In this document: in pieces, positions 20,571-22,085 of the stretch
Numbering within the stretch: position 1 is the stretch's first letter
Layout of the letters: each line of letters opens with the position of its first letter
From: Larix sibirica
Taxonomy: Eukaryota; Streptophyta; Pinopsida; Pinales; Pinaceae
Length of the DNA: 22,085 bases
Assembly: GCA_004151065.3 (NCBI GenBank)
Contig: NWUY0300004543.1
Location: 1,480-23,564, forward strand
Direction: 5' to 3'
The notes under the pieces: model-generated
Told to the model about the DNA's origin: nothing
The model's database searches: none
Seen by the model: only the letters and a program-made list of their open reading frames with translations
Made by a program: the position numbers and the translations under genes

Positions 20571-22085
20571 ATCATTGTCAATTTTTATTGTTAAAGTCTC
20601 AATTTGTCATCATTAGATTATATCAAATTACTTAATAAGTCAAAGTTGGAAATGGTGAAATTTATTGTTTAAAAACATGCAATCTAAATAAATGTATAAA
20701 TACATTTAATAAAAGAAATGAATTATAGACAAGTATGGCGTGTGAAGGAATGTACAGAAAGCAACACAAAAAAGACGACATGTGGGGTCACTTATGCTAC
20801 AAGCAGGGATGATGAAGCAAGCTAAAAAAACCATTACAACTCATAACTCTAATTCTATAAAGAAACCTAAAGCTTATAAATGGTGAGGAGGTAGTAGAGG
20901 TTGTTTACTAGGGAATTATAGGGCTCCATGATCAATGTTATGGATGTGACGCTTTGATAATTTAATTAATTATTTTTAATTGAGTATTTGATTGGATAAA
21001 ACTTAATTTGGTTTTCAATTTTTATATTTGAAGTTTGATATTTAATTTTTAATGATGTTTGTTGATTAAATAGAATTTATTTTATTTAATTGTTTTAGGT
21101 TTTTATTTCTTTCAATTAATTAGAGATCTTTATCACAAATATGAGAATGTGAATTTTCACATTTGCCTAAAATTATGGAAGATATTTTGGATATAGTTTT
21201 TGTTTTTGTTTTAAAATGTTTTCAACATTTAGAGTGGACATTGCATCCATTATAGGGATCATAAGGATTAATAATAGGGGATTAATCATAAGTATACTTA
21301 TTTTTTCTTATTTTCATTTTCAACATGTGATGTCCCCATTCTTTAAACCAAGGATAATGACACCTGGGTACCCAAGGGGAAGTTTGAATCAAGGTAATGC
21401 ACAATGGAATAAGGGTAACTAAGGCTAGGTCAGCATGCCAAAAGATAATAAAATAAAGCTATCATCCTCTTTAAAATGGAATGCAAGAATACAATGTAGA
21501 TCATTCCCCAACACTCATGATATGCAACATAAATGCATGCATGAAATACAACCAGATCTGAGCGAGCTATTAGCATGATTTCAAACATTAAATATAAGAT
21601 CTATTACCGCCATATAAACACTAATAAAATCATATCTACAAGCTACCACAAACAATGTAATAATCATATNAAGAAACAAAATCTATGTAGGAGAAACAGA
21701 GAATTAATTCAGAGGAACAAAATGTTGCTGAGACTTGTCAGAGCTTCTAGAAAGAATTGTTGGCAGCAACATGGCAAGAAAGAAACCACCCACCGATGGG
21801 AGGCATTGGTTGATGTGGTTCAGCAAGCATAACAAATCTCTAGTTTTCAGGGATTAAAATCCAACAACCCAGTTTCTATGCGCATGTGGCAGTTTTGGTA
21901 TCTACGATAATTAAATGTTTCCAGTAGTGTGGCATCAGCATGCTTCGCTACAGGAAATTCTGGAAAATGTAGTTTTTATATCTAGGACAACTCAACGTCA
22001 AATCAAGGAGACCCTGCTGGATCGAGTATGTGTTGAAAACCAGTTGTTTATGAGTTTATGATGTAAATAATTAGTCTTAATTAAA
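20571..22085. other. AT-rich terminal stretch without a recognisable gene
   Basis: No protein domain, RNA gene or transposon end that I can defend. A TATA-like 'tataaatg' at about 20874-20881 has no gene attached. An 85-codon frame at 21575-21832 contains the N at 21670 and has no recognisable similarity. A segment near 21330-21420 is less AT-rich ('gatgtccccatt', 'gggtacccaagg') and could be a fragment of an LTR element, but no partner repeat is in the window. Confidence 0.5.
21722..21772. repeat. 9-bp inverted repeat with 33-base loop
   Basis: 'atgttgctg' at 21722-21730 and its exact complement 'cagcaacat' at 21764-21772. A stem this short can occur by chance in 1.5 kb. No role is suggested by the context. 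Confidence 0.5.

Noticed and set aside
20540-20650. TSD for LINE-C
   Set aside because: The sequence before the T run at 16389 ('atatatttggata') has only a 7-base AT match ('attatat') near 20625, which is not convincing in AT-rich DNA.
21326-21560. Possible LTR fragment starting 'tgtgatgtcccc'
   Set aside because: No second LTR, primer-binding site, gag/pol remnant or TSD is visible in the window, and the resemblance rests on a short GC-richer stretch.
21575-21832. 85-codon open frame with an undetermined base
   Set aside because: No recognisable family, low-complexity start, and continuity depends on the N at 21670.

Overview
The window reads as nuclear DNA of a land plant, probably from a large, repeat-rich genome. 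A gymnosperm would fit, but nothing here proves the lineage. It is mostly AT-rich non-coding sequence and decayed L1-type non-LTR retrotransposons (LINEs). I can support one intact host gene: a 69-codon minus-strand gene at 8731-8940 for a small two-helix membrane protein of the plant DUF3339 family. Unresolved bases lie at 6027, 11598-11685 and 21670.

Layout. 1-766 is AT-rich without a recognisable gene. 767-1310 is a minisatellite-like array with a 'tgtatccacc' block spaced 108-165 bp and an inner unit of about 30 bp. A 5'-truncated plus-strand LINE tail (LINE-A, about 1319-2959) sits in this array, apparently flanked by an 8-bp target-site duplication (TSD). 3760-8133 is a two-copy tandem direct repeat: copy A 3821-6026, copy B 6028-8133, joined at a single N. 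The proximal 1.25 kb of the copies looks identical by eye, while the distal part is diverged and made of smaller tandem units (62, 81 and 140 bp) and an inverted repeat.

8134-9300 carries the DUF3339 gene with a candidate poly(A) signal, TATA-like box and a perfect 9-bp inverted repeat at the presumed promoter. About 0.5 kb upstream of that promoter, in divergent orientation, lies LINE-B (9773-16290). It is essentially full length, with ORF1 (DUF4283 plus zinc knuckle) and ORF2 (endonuclease, reverse transcriptase (RT), zf-RVT, RNase H), and is bounded by a perfect 16-bp TSD. It is dead: it has many stops, several frameshifts and no RT motif A. Only 82 bp further on, LINE-C (about 16389-20570, minus strand) is a third, different L1 lineage. 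It is 5'-truncated inside the endonuclease domain and also ends in an RNase H domain. 20571-22085 is AT-rich, with no gene I can support.

No operon or multi-gene system is visible. The main interactions are positional: LINE-B fixes the upstream limit of the DUF3339 promoter, LINE-A interrupts the minisatellite, and the 2.1-kb tandem repeat is either a recent duplication or gene conversion, or an assembly artefact at the N.
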